Shown one piece after another: positions 8,871 to 16,933 of a DNA stretch of 64,000 bases (position 1 is its first letter; the number at the start of each line of letters is the position of its first letter). The notes below the pieces were generated by a model. The model worked only from the letters and a program-made list of their open reading frames with translations. It did not search any database and was not told the origin of the DNA. Origin of the DNA: Myxococcaceae bacterium (GTDB lineage Bacteria > Myxococcota > Myxococcia > Myxococcales > Myxococcaceae). The stretch is taken from positions 1 through 64,000 of the forward strand of contig JAIBBR010000007.1 in NCBI GenBank assembly GCA_019694575.1, read 5' to 3'. Made by a program: the position numbers and the translations under genes.

Positions 8871-9289
8871 ACTGCCGCTTGCAATTCTTCAGTTTCAACG
8901 GGGCCGTCGAGCACGAAGGTGGCTGAAAACCCGCGTGCCGCGCGCTCGATGTCGGGGTCGCCCATTGAATTGAGAACGATGACCGGCGTCGCGTCGTGGC
9001 GCTCGCGCAGGTAAGCCAAAAGGTCTAACCCGTCGCCGCCCGACATTTCAGCTTGGGCGACAATCACCGAAGGCAAGCAGAAGCCGCCTGGCTGGTTGGC
9101 TGCCCATTTCAAATAGTCTTGGGCCTCGCTGCCGTCTTCGACCTCGGTGACGGCGTAGCCTTTTTGGCGCAGTACATTGGCCAAACGCTCTCGTTGACGT
9201 TCATCTTCTTGCGCGAGCAAGACGCGGCGAATGCCTTGGGGGTTATGTCGCTCTAACTTTTTCGTGGCCGGCCGAAAGTGTGCGCTCAT
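8687..9289 (-). CDS. Degenerate (pseudo-)receiver domain protein
   Basis: Protein of 200 residues whose first 150 align in motif order with receivers, but key residues are changed. The position of the phospho-acceptor Asp is Gln in SVIVAQAEMSGGDG, and the Lys region reads TFVLDGPVE, without Lys. One acidic pair remains in LLAQEDERQ. It is therefore unlikely to accept phosphate and may act as a constitutive binding module. The last 60 residues are low-complexity Ser/Ala-rich and are encoded opposite the 3' end of the PP2C gene (184 bp overlap). ATG at 9289 is chosen because the receiver starts soon after; a start seven codons upstream has no better ribosome site. Confidence 0.68.
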   Translation of the reverse strand: MSAHFRPATKKLERHNPQGIRRVLLAQEDERQRERLANVLRQKGYAVTEVEDGSEAQDYLKWAANQPGGFCLPSVIVAQAEMSGGDGLDLLAYLRERHDATPVIVLNSMGDPDIERAARGFSATFVLDGPVETEELQAAVYLAVTTGKGLSSAKKSTESRHASSSNFEVPENAHTSTINASRNASGESRALFAADSRSLS

Positions 9290-9555
9290 TGTGGGGTTAC
9301 CACAGTCCAAGGCGCGTGCCAGTGTGTTTGTCTATGAATTCATTGAGCGCTGACCTGTTGGCGCGGGGCGGGTCTGTCACCGCTGAGGCATCTGCTGACT
9401 TTGTTTGCTTTGCATGAAGGCTACTGGCTCGTAACGCACCAAGGCTGCTTGTTACGTTTTGGTAACAGGTTGCCTTCTATATACCCGTCGCGGGTCAGAA
9501 TAGACGTGGGCTTCGAATTGCATGCCGCGGTGCCAATTCGCCACAGGGAGCGCTC

Positions 9556-10371
9556 GTGCAGCATTTACTCAAGCTGGGGCCGGTCGACGTTACGGGTGGG
9601 TACACCAATGTGTACTTGAGCATCGGCGAAGATGGGGCGGTAGGGCCTCCGATTTTCGGAGTGAGTGACCTCGAGGCGGTGCGGGCGCTGGTGGGTGAAA
9701 GCAAGCCCGAAGATTTCTGTTGTGAACCGTCGCTCGACGAAGCAGCGCGGGTGGTGGGGGTGTCTTTGGGCGAGGCGCCGAACGGTGCTTTGCAGTCACG
9801 CGCCGCCATCGCCGTTTATGTGGCGTGGAAAAAGCGGGCCTTGCTCGCCAGCTCAGACGTGGCGCTGTCGATGCTGCAGGCGGCCACTGACTTCTGGTCA
9901 GCTCGCCCGTGGCTGTTTTGGACCGACCGGCAGCCCATCGAGGTTCGGGTGACGGGCCAGCTCGAGCACACCTACGAATGCTCAGTGTTTGGCGGCGCCG
10001 AGCAATGTTTCGGTATTGCGCTCTATGAAAGCTTAGGAGGGGTGGAGCAATTTTTTGAGTTTCAACAAGCGGGCCGGGTGCCCGATGCGCGTCTGCTGCC
10101 GGCCATTGGGTTGATGCTCGACGATCAGCCCGCATACGCCACCGAGGCCCTGCTGGCTGCGGGGCGCGTGCCGCGGTTGCCAATGCCTGTCAAAAGTGGG
10201 CCTCAAGGCATTACCGCGCCAAGCGTGGGTGAATGTCTGGCTTTGGTGGCAACGTTGCAAGCGCTCTCTGGCATGGGGCCGGGCCGCTTGAATGGCAGGG
10301 CCCAAGCGCAAAGCCAAGACGAGCACGTGTGTGTGCGCGTGGTGGCTCCCCCGAGCTTCATTCGCAACTGA
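9556..10371 (+). CDS. Hypothetical protein, 271 residues
   Basis: I do not recognise this protein. It starts at a GTG with AGGGAG six bases upstream, has normal codon use, no signal peptide and no membrane helix. It is mildly acidic and carries a Cys pair (DFCCEPS) and hydrophobic stretches such as AAIAVYVAWKKRALL that look like core helices. It lies between the signalling gene runs, upstream of the REC-kinase gene on the same strand with a 147-bp gap, and could be a co-transcribed partner (inference). The intergenic region before it (9290-9555) holds small inverted repeats (GTTAC/GTAAC around 9450-9467) that could be operator sites. Confidence 0.72.
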   Translation: MQHLLKLGPVDVTGGYTNVYLSIGEDGAVGPPIFGVSDLEAVRALVGESKPEDFCCEPSLDEAARVVGVSLGEAPNGALQSRAAIAVYVAWKKRALLASSDVALSMLQAATDFWSARPWLFWTDRQPIEVRVTGQLEHTYECSVFGGAEQCFGIALYESLGGVEQFFEFQQAGRVPDARLLPAIGLMLDDQPAYATEALLAAGRVPRLPMPVKSGPQGITAPSVGECLALVATLQALSGMGPGRLNGRAQAQSQDEHVCVRVVAPPSFIRN

Positions 10372-10518
10372 TTCACTCGGGTTCGCGTTTTTGCTACCCA
10401 GTGGCGCACGAGGAGAGCAGAACATGGCTTCGCAGAAAGCTGCCCATACGTCTGAGTTGCTCGCTTCGCGAAGGCAAGTAGGGTGGCCAAGCCTCGCTGC
10501 GCTCGGAGGCAAGACGTG

Positions 10519-11694
10519 ATGAGCGAGCACGAGGAGCCGCAAGTCAGCATTCTGTTGGTCGACGACCAGCCGATGGGCCTGGCTTTGCTCGAAGACACGC
10601 TGAAGGGGCTGGGGCAGAAACTGGTGAAGGCCCAGTCGGGGCGTGAAGCGCTGCGGCATTTGTTGCGCGAAGAATTCGCGGTGATTCTGCTCGACGTGGT
10701 GATGCCCGAAATAGACGGCTTCGAAACCGCCCGCTTGATTCGTGAACGCAAGTCGTCGGCCAACGTGCCGATTATCTTTCTCACCGCGCTCAGCGACGTT
10801 GAGGTGCAGCAATTTCGGGCGTACTCCATTGGCGCGGTGGACTATGTGTCGAAGCCGGCGCACCCCGACATACTGCGTTCGAAAGTGTCTGTTTTCGTGG
10901 AGCTGGCGAAAAAGACGCAAGCGCTGCGCAAGACGAATGAGCAGCTGCGCGAAGCCAACCGCCAAGTGGTGGAGCAGCAATTGCGCGTGTTGCAGTCTGA
11001 AAAACTGGCCTCGGTCGGGTTGCTCGCGGCGGGGGTGGCGCATGAAATCAACAACCCCCTGATGGGCGTGCAGAACTGCGTGGCGTTGTTGCGCGAAGGC
11101 AGGGCAAGCCCAGAGAGGCGCGAGGCATACTTCGACGCGATTTCCACCGCGTTGGGTCAAATTGGTTCGACGGTGCAGTCGCTGTTGCGTTACGCGCGTG
11201 AGCAGCCGGCTGAGTTCACCACGGTCGACGTCGCGGCATGTGTGTCGACGTGTTTGCCGCTCATCGCCCCGGTGATGCGTACGCGAAGTGTCGAAGTGGT
11301 GCAGCGCATTGCGCCGGGCGAAGTGGTGGTGAAGGGCAATGGCTCGCAGCTTTCGCAGGCGGCGATGAATGTGCTGCTCAACGCGGTGCAGGCGTCGCCT
11401 CCGGGCAGCCAAATTGCCATTTCGTCGCTGACTGAGCCGGGCAGGGTGGGCGTGCGCTTTGAAGACAAGGGCAGCGGCATCTCTGAAGAAGAGCTGCAGA
11501 AAGTGTGTGACCCTTTCTATACGACGAAGTCAGAGGGCGAAGGCACGGGCCTGGGCCTCGCGGTGACGCAGGGCATTTTGCACGCCCATGGCGGTGAGTT
11601 GTCGATTGCCAGCAAGCAGGGCGCGGGCACGGTGGTGACGTTCTGGTTGCCGCTCGAAGGCGCCCGAGCGTTGCCGAAGAGCGCGGTGTTTTAG
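10519..11694 (+). CDS. Receiver-histidine kinase (REC-HisKA-HATPase)
   Basis: Soluble kinase of 391 residues. A receiver at about 8-125 has ILLVDDQ, the Asp in VILLDVVMPEIDG and the Lys in YVSKPAHP. A coiled coil follows, then HisKA with LLAAGVAHEINNPL and an HATPase with NVLLNAV, DKGSGI, DPFYTTKSEGEGTGLGL. The HisKA/HATPase half is strongly similar to the PAS kinase at 1318-4020, so the two probably arose by duplication and domain exchange. A GGAGG site precedes both GTG 10516 and ATG 10519; I chose the ATG. As an orphan REC-kinase it probably relays phosphate from another kinase in this cluster. Confidence 0.93.
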   Translation: MSEHEEPQVSILLVDDQPMGLALLEDTLKGLGQKLVKAQSGREALRHLLREEFAVILLDVVMPEIDGFETARLIRERKSSANVPIIFLTALSDVEVQQFRAYSIGAVDYVSKPAHPDILRSKVSVFVELAKKTQALRKTNEQLREANRQVVEQQLRVLQSEKLASVGLLAAGVAHEINNPLMGVQNCVALLREGRASPERREAYFDAISTALGQIGSTVQSLLRYAREQPAEFTTVDVAACVSTCLPLIAPVMRTRSVEVVQRIAPGEVVVKGNGSQLSQAAMNVLLNAVQASPPGSQIAISSLTEPGRVGVRFEDKGSGISEEELQKVCDPFYTTKSEGEGTGLGLAVTQGILHAHGGELSIASKQGAGTVVTFWLPLEGARALPKSAVF

Positions 11695-11745
11695 CGCCGA
11701 GAAGGCCATGTATTGGCGGGCACTGAGCGGTGGCCGGCCGGGCGA

Positions 11746-12273
11746 CTACTTGACCATCTGGAAGCGTGGGTCGTTGATCCACGACGCGAGAAAGGGAGCA
11801 TCACCCAGGTGGCTCGTGGCGTACTCACCGTTCGCCGTCATGTACGAGATGGCGAACAGTCTACCGTTGAGGCCAGAGGGAGCCACCACGCGTACAGCGG
11901 TGGTTGGAGCTGAGCGATTCAGTATTGGCTCGGAGAGAAGCTCTCCTCCGAAATCCACCACGCCGTCAAACATGCTCGCTAAACGGAGACACAATTGGGC
12001 TAGGAGCTGGTGATCGCGCCGGTCATTGCACATTGCCGCGAGCATTATGCTGCTGCGAGGAGTCCAGCCGAGCACGTTGCCGAGTGCCTGTGTGAGTTCG
12101 TCGAGTTCGCTCGTAGATTTTTGGCCAAAATCAACGAGGAAGGGCCGTTCTTCAACCCAGAAGTCGTCACCCTCGCTTCGTTCCGACATCTGATTAAGCT
12201 CGGCTCGAACAGCAGCGGTGCTCTCGCTTGTCAGAGGCGCCCGAAGAAGAATGGAAGCTGTCGGCCCCGCCAT
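11746..12273 (-). CDS. Hypothetical protein of possible immunity/DUF type
   Basis: Protein of 175 residues, no signal peptide or membrane helix. The C-terminal half has FDGVVDFGG and GEYATSHLGDAPFLASW, ending DPRFQMVK. This pattern reminds me of a bacterial domain of unknown function (DUF6368, from memory), but I cannot verify that. Its base composition and codon use (more CTA, AGA and GTA-type codons, lower GC) differ from neighbouring genes, and it is the only minus-strand gene between two plus-strand genes, so recent acquisition is plausible. A weak AAGG lies about 14 bases upstream of the ATG. A coding-like remnant on the opposite strand begins inside its 5' end. Confidence 0.68.
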   Translation of the reverse strand: MAGPTASILLRAPLTSESTAAVRAELNQMSERSEGDDFWVEERPFLVDFGQKSTSELDELTQALGNVLGWTPRSSIMLAAMCNDRRDHQLLAQLCLRLASMFDGVVDFGGELLSEPILNRSAPTTAVRVVAPSGLNGRLFAISYMTANGEYATSHLGDAPFLASWINDPRFQMVK

Positions 12274-12425
12274 TCGAAGCCGAATACCTTAAAGAAACCG
12301 GTTTGCCCACAGGTACGGCAAAGACCGACACCATCGAAGCGGTGCGAAAAGCAGGCGTGGCCCCGTTTTGGGTTACGCTCCCGCGCACGTCGCTTCATTT
12401 TTCTTCTTTGGAGAATTGGCTTTGA
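12228..12425 (+). pseudogene. Possible 3' remnant of a disrupted gene
   Basis: A 65-codon open frame that begins with TTG, without a ribosome site, yet reads like ordinary protein: PEEEWKLSAPPFEAEYLKE, PTGTAKTDTIEAVRKAG. Codon choice is in line with coding DNA. It has no recognisable full-length counterpart here. One explanation is the C-terminal remainder of a gene truncated when the minus-strand orphan at 11746-12273 arrived; chance is the alternative. The frame overlaps the start of the lipoprotein gene by four bases. Confidence 0.25.
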
Positions 12426-14029
12426 AACGCTCTCTCTTTGGCTTGTCGGTGTTGGCGGCGGCGGTGGTGTTCAGCAACTGCAACTGCGGCGGTGCCGCGC
12501 CCATCGGCGCTTTCTGCAACACCGGGGCTGACTGCGAATCGAAAACGTGCGGCGTCGACAACCGCTGCATTGCCGCTGGCGATGGCGGCACGGGCGGAGG
12601 CACCGGTGGTGGCCAAGCTGGAGGCATGGGCGGCCATGGCGGCACCGGCGGTGGCAGCATGCCCACCTTGCCCGATGGCGGCCCCTGTACCGGCTTGCAA
12701 TGCCAAGTCGCCACATGCACCGGCGGTACGTCGACCACGCTGACTGGCAAGGTGTATGACCCGGGTGGCAACGTGCCGCTGTACAACGCCATTGTTTACG
12801 TGCCCAACGCGGCGCTGAAGCAATTTCCCGCGGGGGCCACCTGCGACGCGTGTGGCGCGCTGGTGTCAGGCAACCCGGTGGCAATTGGGTTGACCGACGC
12901 GACCGGCTCTTTCCGCCTCGAGAATGTGCCCAATGGGGCCAACATTCCCCTCGTGGTGCAGATTGGTAAGTGGCGCCGCCAGGTGACGTTGACCCAAGTC
13001 AACGCGTGCCAAGAAAACGCCCTCACCGATGTGAACCTCACACGCCTGCCGCGCAACCAGAGCGAAGGTGACTTGCCGCTGATGGCACTCGCTTCGGGCG
13101 AAGCAGACGCCTTTGAATGCTTGCTGCGCAAAATCGGCATTTCTGACAGCGAGTTCACCGTGCCCAGCGGCACCGGTCGGGTGCACTTCTACCGTGAGAA
13201 TGGCCGTGTTTTGCCGAGCAATACTCCCGCGGGCAGCACGCTGTGGAACAGCAGCCCCAACTTGGCCAAGTACGACGTGGTGATTTTGCCCTGTGAAGGC
13301 GACGCAAACTACAAGACGGCGCCGCAGGTGAGCAACATGGTGAATTACGCCAACATTGGCGGCCGCGTTTTCGCCACACACTATAGTTACGTGTGGACCC
13401 AAGTCGGCTGGCCGGCGGCGGCCACGTGGGACCCCGGCCTCAAAGACTTGTACTCCAGTGTTTTCAACGTCACGGTTGACCAGTCGTTCCCCAAGGGCAT
13501 GGCCTTTGCGCAATGGCTGAAGAACGTGAACGCGTCGATGAACACCGGTACTTTGGGCATTCGTGAATCGCGCCATGACGTCACTGCGGTGGGGGCGGGC
13601 TCAACCCGCTGGCTGTACGGTGAAGTTCCCTCCGCGGCGCCGAAGCAAGCGTCGATTCAGCACCTCACCTACAACACGCCGTTTCGCGACGCGGGCACGC
13701 TGATTGATGGTGGCGCTGCTCCGCAGTGTGGCCGCGTGGTGTTCAGTGACTTTCACGTCACGGCGGGTGCCATCGACAAGAACGCGGGCAACGAGTTCCC
13801 TGACTACTGCATTCCCGGGGCGCTCACCGGCCAAGAGAAGGCCCTTGAGTTCATGCTCTTTGACTTGTCGGCGTGTGTGCAAGACGACACCACTGGCCCG
13901 TCGGTGTGCAAAGCGGTAGGTCAAAGCTGCCACAGCGATGGTGATTGCTGTGCGGGTCTTTCGTGCACGGACAGCATGGGCAACGCGTGTGCGGGTGAAG
14001 GCTGCACCTGCGAGCCCGGCATCAACTAA
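12422..14029 (+). CDS. Cys-rich lipoprotein with carboxypeptidase-regulatory-like domain
   Basis: Exported protein of 535 residues. Starting at TTG 12422, with GGAG nine bases upstream, it has a signal peptide of Lys-Arg then LFGLSVLAAAVVFSNC, fitting a lipoprotein signal with Cys at the cleavage site. A Cys-rich motif (GAFCNTGADCESKTC) and a Gly-rich linker follow. A carboxypeptidase-regulatory-like beta domain (LTGKVYDPGGNVPL, TDATGSFRLENVP) comes next, then a ThuA/amidotransferase-like Rossmann segment (YDVVILPCEGD, GGRVFATHYSYVW) and a C-terminal Cys-rich tail (CHSDGDCCAGLSC). Such modular lipoproteins are common in Myxococcota; substrate and role are unknown. It converges on the single-receiver gene ten bases away. 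Confidence 0.82.
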   Translation: MKRSLFGLSVLAAAVVFSNCNCGGAAPIGAFCNTGADCESKTCGVDNRCIAAGDGGTGGGTGGGQAGGMGGHGGTGGGSMPTLPDGGPCTGLQCQVATCTGGTSTTLTGKVYDPGGNVPLYNAIVYVPNAALKQFPAGATCDACGALVSGNPVAIGLTDATGSFRLENVPNGANIPLVVQIGKWRRQVTLTQVNACQENALTDVNLTRLPRNQSEGDLPLMALASGEADAFECLLRKIGISDSEFTVPSGTGRVHFYRENGRVLPSNTPAGSTLWNSSPNLAKYDVVILPCEGDANYKTAPQVSNMVNYANIGGRVFATHYSYVWTQVGWPAAATWDPGLKDLYSSVFNVTVDQSFPKGMAFAQWLKNVNASMNTGTLGIRESRHDVTAVGAGSTRWLYGEVPSAAPKQASIQHLTYNTPFRDAGTLIDGGAAPQCGRVVFSDFHVTAGAIDKNAGNEFPDYCIPGALTGQEKALEFMLFDLSACVQDDTTGPSVCKAVGQSCHSDGDCCAGLSCTDSMGNACAGEGCTCEPGIN

Positions 14030-14038
14030 AGCGGAGCT

Positions 14039-14395
14039 TTAGGTTCGCTCGACAAGCAAGTCGTGCAAGTGTTCGAGCATTTCTCCGTTGACCCACGGCT
14101 TGCGCACCAGGCTGTTGACGACGGCAGAATTGAGGTTCAGGTCGTCGGCATCGCCCGTCAAAATGACGCACACGCACTCGGGGTAACGGTGGCGCATTTG
14201 GGCAAGCAGCTCAGAGCCCGTCATTTCGGGCATGCGAAAATCTGAAATCACCATGTCGGGCAAGACATGGGAGTCGCGCGTCAAGGCCTCGCTGGCACGT
14301 GAGAAAAGCTCGACCGAATGGCCCGCCCGTAACAGCAAACGCCGCAATGCGTTACCCACATGAACTTCATCATCGACGATGACAATGGTGGCCAT
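14039..14395 (-). CDS. Single-domain response regulator
   Basis: Receiver of 118 residues with all key residues: acidic pair in IVIVDDEV, phospho-acceptor Asp in MVISDFRMPEMTG, Thr in VILTGDAD and Lys in LVRKPW. There is no output domain, so it acts by protein contact or as a relay. The gene follows the REC-PAS-kinase-REC gene on the same strand, 126 bp away and separated by a stable hairpin (14470-14501), so it may be expressed independently. Its sequence is close to the C-terminal receiver of that kinase (VVDDE, CDLMMPEMTG, LEKPF), pointing to a common origin. Confidence 0.92.
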   Translation of the reverse strand: MATIVIVDDEVHVGNALRRLLLRAGHSVELFSRASEALTRDSHVLPDMVISDFRMPEMTGSELLAQMRHRYPECVCVILTGDADDLNLNSAVVNSLVRKPWVNGEMLEHLHDLLVERT

Positions 14396-14469
14396 GCTCG
14401 TCAGTCGGGTGCAGCCGTCATGCCGCTTCTAAGGTGACGAATCGAGGTCAATGCCCCTGGGTCACTGCT

Positions 14470-14501
14470 GACCGTGGGGTAATGGTGACCCCCTGACGGT
14501 C
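14470..14501. terminator. Bulged hairpin between kinase and receiver genes
   Basis: GACCGT and GGGGT pair with ACCCC and ACGGTC around a 7-base loop, with a 3-base bulge on one side: an 11-bp stem just 20 bases past the stop of the kinase gene at 14522. No U-run follows on the minus strand, so it may be a processing or attenuation structure instead of an intrinsic terminator. Confidence 0.4.
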
Positions 14502-14521
14502 GCCTAAGGGCACGCAGTTGA

Positions 14522-16453
14522 CTACCCCAACCGTCGAATGCGGTGATTCACCAACGCGCGTAACCCCAAAATGTCGAACGGCTTCTCGAGGCGGTGGTTG
14601 CTCACCGAGTCAAGAAAGTCGCGGGCGCGGGGGGTAAAGGCGCCACCGGTGAGAAAAACCATCGACGCGGCTTGGGCGGGCGCCAACAGCGAGATTTCGC
14701 GGTGCAGGTCCATGCCGGTCATCTCGGGCATCATCAAGTCGCACAAGATAAGGTCGTACCGCTCGCCGGCTGAAATGCGCTCTAACGCCAACTTGGCGCG
14801 ATGCAATGTCACTACGTCATGGTCAGTGCCGATGGCGCGCTGTACCGCTTTCGCCACCATTGTTTCGTCGTCGACCACCAGCACTCGGCCGCGCCGCAAA
14901 AGACTGGCCATCACTGGCGTGTTGACGGCCCGAATGGGCTCAGGCTGGGTCGCGGTCGGCACCAGCGAAATCATGAAGCGAGTGCCTTTACCCACTTCAC
15001 TTTCGGCCACGATGTCACCGCCAAAGCTGGTGACGATGCGGTGGCAAATCGACAGCCCAAGGCCCGTGCCCACCCCCACCGGCTTGGTGGTGAGAAATGG
15101 AGTGAAGAGGCGGCTCAAAATGTCGGGGGCGATGCCTTCGCCGGTGTCGGCCACCGTGACGATGACCCGCTTGCCGTCGTACCGGGTGGAAACACGAATT
15201 TCGTTCTGTTTCTCTTGGCCTTCTTCAATTGCCTGCGCGGCGTTCACCACCAGGTTCAAGAAGACTTGGCCCAGGCGGGCTTCGCTGCCTTCGACCAGCG
15301 GCACCGGTTGGTACTCTTTCACCACTTGTGCGCGGTGGCGCAGCTCATTGGCGGCCATGCGCAAGGTCGACTCCATGACCCGCTCGACGTCGACGGGCCC
15401 GTGCTTTTCGTCTTCGCCCCGCGAGAATATTTTCAAGTCGCGCACGATGTGGCGCACCCGGTCGGCACCTTCACGCGCGTCGCGCAGCTCTTCGGTCAGC
15501 CGGTCAGTGATGGTCTTGTCATCGAGCTTGGCGGCCAATTCTTCGACGTCAGTCGCCGCCAATTCGAGGTTGGCCATTACCGCCGCGAGCGGGTTGTTGA
15601 TTTCGTGCGCCACGCCGGCCGCCAGGGTGCCCACCGCGACCATGCGGTCAGCCACCAATAGCTGGGCTTCGACTTTTTTGCGGTCGCTCACGTCGCGAAT
15701 GATGGCGGCGAAGTGGGTTTGCCCGTTTGAAAGCCACCGGCCAAACGACAAGTCGATGGGAAATTCGGTACCGTTTTTTCGCCGGCCAGCCAAGTCGAGC
15801 GTCTTGCCCAAAGCGGGGCTGTCACCCGACGCCAAGTCATTCAGCAGCCCGTCGTGCTGGCCGGAGCGTTCTTGCTTGGCCAGCAACACCGAGAGCGGTT
15901 GGTGCAGCAGCTCGGCGCTCGAATACCCGAACATTTTTTCGGCACAGGCGTTGACGTAGTCAATGTTGCCTGAAGCGTCGGTCGAAATGACCGCGTCGGT
16001 CGCGGTTTCCATGATGCCGCGAAAGCGTGCTTCAGTGGCCCGCTGTGCCAATTCAGCTTCGCGCTTACTGCGGCGGTTGGCCGCGTCGCGCAATTCACGT
16101 TCGATGGCCGGCACCAGGCGGGCCAAGCGGCCCTTCACCATGAAGTCGTGCGCCCCGGCACGCAGCGCGTCGACGGCGATGTCTTCGCCGATGGTGCCTG
16201 ACACGATGAGAAAAGGAATGTCGGCCTTCACGTCTTTGAGCAACGCCAACGCTTCAGGCGCGCTGAACGTCGGCATTGAAAAGTCTGAGAGCACCAGGTC
16301 CCACGTTTGTTCTTTGAGCGCCTGGCGCATCGCTTGGGCGGTGTCTACCCGGCGGTGCGTTACCTGGTAGTCGCCGCGTCGCAGCTCGAGCAACAACAAG
16401 TCGGCATCGTCTGCTGAGTCTTCGACGATGAGCACGCGCAGAGGTCGCTTCAT
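14522..16453 (-). CDS. Hybrid histidine kinase (REC-PAS-HisKA-HATPase-REC)
   Basis: Cytoplasmic kinase of 643 residues with two receivers. REC1 (5-120) has the Asp D57 in VLSDFSMPTFSA and Lys in MVKG. A PAS domain (about 140-262) precedes HisKA with the phospho-His in GVAHEINNPL (H283), an HATPase (NLVVNAAQAI, DTGEGI, TPFLTTKPVGVGTGLGL) and REC2 with the Asp in LILCDLMMPEMTG (about D572) and Lys in LEKPF. The order suggests an incoming phosphate signal at REC1 and a relay through REC2. It starts with ATG 13 bases upstream of the end of the next gene's coding region, in a minus-strand run with CheB/CheR and others. Confidence 0.93.
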   Translation of the reverse strand: MKRPLRVLIVEDSADDADLLLLELRRGDYQVTHRRVDTAQAMRQALKEQTWDLVLSDFSMPTFSAPEALALLKDVKADIPFLIVSGTIGEDIAVDALRAGAHDFMVKGRLARLVPAIERELRDAANRRSKREAELAQRATEARFRGIMETATDAVISTDASGNIDYVNACAEKMFGYSSAELLHQPLSVLLAKQERSGQHDGLLNDLASGDSPALGKTLDLAGRRKNGTEFPIDLSFGRWLSNGQTHFAAIIRDVSDRKKVEAQLLVADRMVAVGTLAAGVAHEINNPLAAVMANLELAATDVEELAAKLDDKTITDRLTEELRDAREGADRVRHIVRDLKIFSRGEDEKHGPVDVERVMESTLRMAANELRHRAQVVKEYQPVPLVEGSEARLGQVFLNLVVNAAQAIEEGQEKQNEIRVSTRYDGKRVIVTVADTGEGIAPDILSRLFTPFLTTKPVGVGTGLGLSICHRIVTSFGGDIVAESEVGKGTRFMISLVPTATQPEPIRAVNTPVMASLLRRGRVLVVDDETMVAKAVQRAIGTDHDVVTLHRAKLALERISAGERYDLILCDLMMPEMTGMDLHREISLLAPAQAASMVFLTGGAFTPRARDFLDSVSNHRLEKPFDILGLRALVNHRIRRLG

Positions 16454-16466
16454 GGAGGGCTCGTTC

Positions 16467-16913
16467 TCATGGCTTCGACTTCAGCGAGGGTCGGCGGTTC
16501 AGTTCTAGCCAGTAGAGGCCGAGCTGCCGGGTGGCTTCGAGAAAGTCAGAAAAGTTCACTGGTTTCTGCACGTAGCTGTTGGCGCCCAGCGCGTAGCTTT
16601 CGACCATGTCACGGTCTTGTGACGACGAGGTCAGAATCACTACCGGCAGTGAGCGGGTGCGGTGGTCAGAGCGAATGCGGCGGAGCACTTCTAAGCCCGT
16701 CAAGCCGGGCAGCTTCAGGTCTAAGAGCACGATTTCGGGCAGCTCGGTGGGGTCGCGCTGGGCGTGGCGACCTTCACAAAACAAAAACGCCAGGGCGTCT
16801 TCACCGTCGAGGCAGACCACCAGCTCGTTATCGAGTCGATTTTTCTGCAGCGCCCGAATGGTCAGCTCAACGTCGTCGGGGTTGTCTTCGACAAGCAACA
16901 TGCGTTTGCTCAC
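16467..16913 (-). CDS. Rcp1-like single-domain response regulator
   Basis: Receiver of 148 residues with the extended form typical of Rcp1-like regulators that pair with phytochrome-type kinases. Key residues are complete: LLVEDNPDDVELT, the Asp in IVLLDLKLPGLTG, the Thr/Ser in VILTSSSQ and the Lys in YVQKPV. It is separated by 20 bp from the upstream REC-kinase (16934-18028), whose core is of the FNYSVSHDLRAPL type usually paired with such receivers; that makes it the likely phosphoacceptor (inference). ATG at 16913 is preceded by a GAGAGGAGCC-like purine-rich stretch. Confidence 0.92.
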   Translation of the reverse strand: MSKRMLLVEDNPDDVELTIRALQKNRLDNELVVCLDGEDALAFLFCEGRHAQRDPTELPEIVLLDLKLPGLTGLEVLRRIRSDHRTRSLPVVILTSSSQDRDMVESYALGANSYVQKPVNFSDFLEATRQLGLYWLELNRRPSLKSKP

Positions 16914-16933
16914 GGGCAGAGGGCTCCTCTCGG

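Noticed and set aside
10033-11412. Minus-strand frame of 459 codons opposite the REC-kinase gene
   Set aside because: His/Arg/Gln-rich shadow of a clearly real gene.
14571-15959. Plus-strand frame of 462 codons opposite the hybrid kinase gene
   Set aside because: Antisense shadow of the REC-PAS-kinase-REC gene; composition is Ser/Arg-rich and no family is seen.
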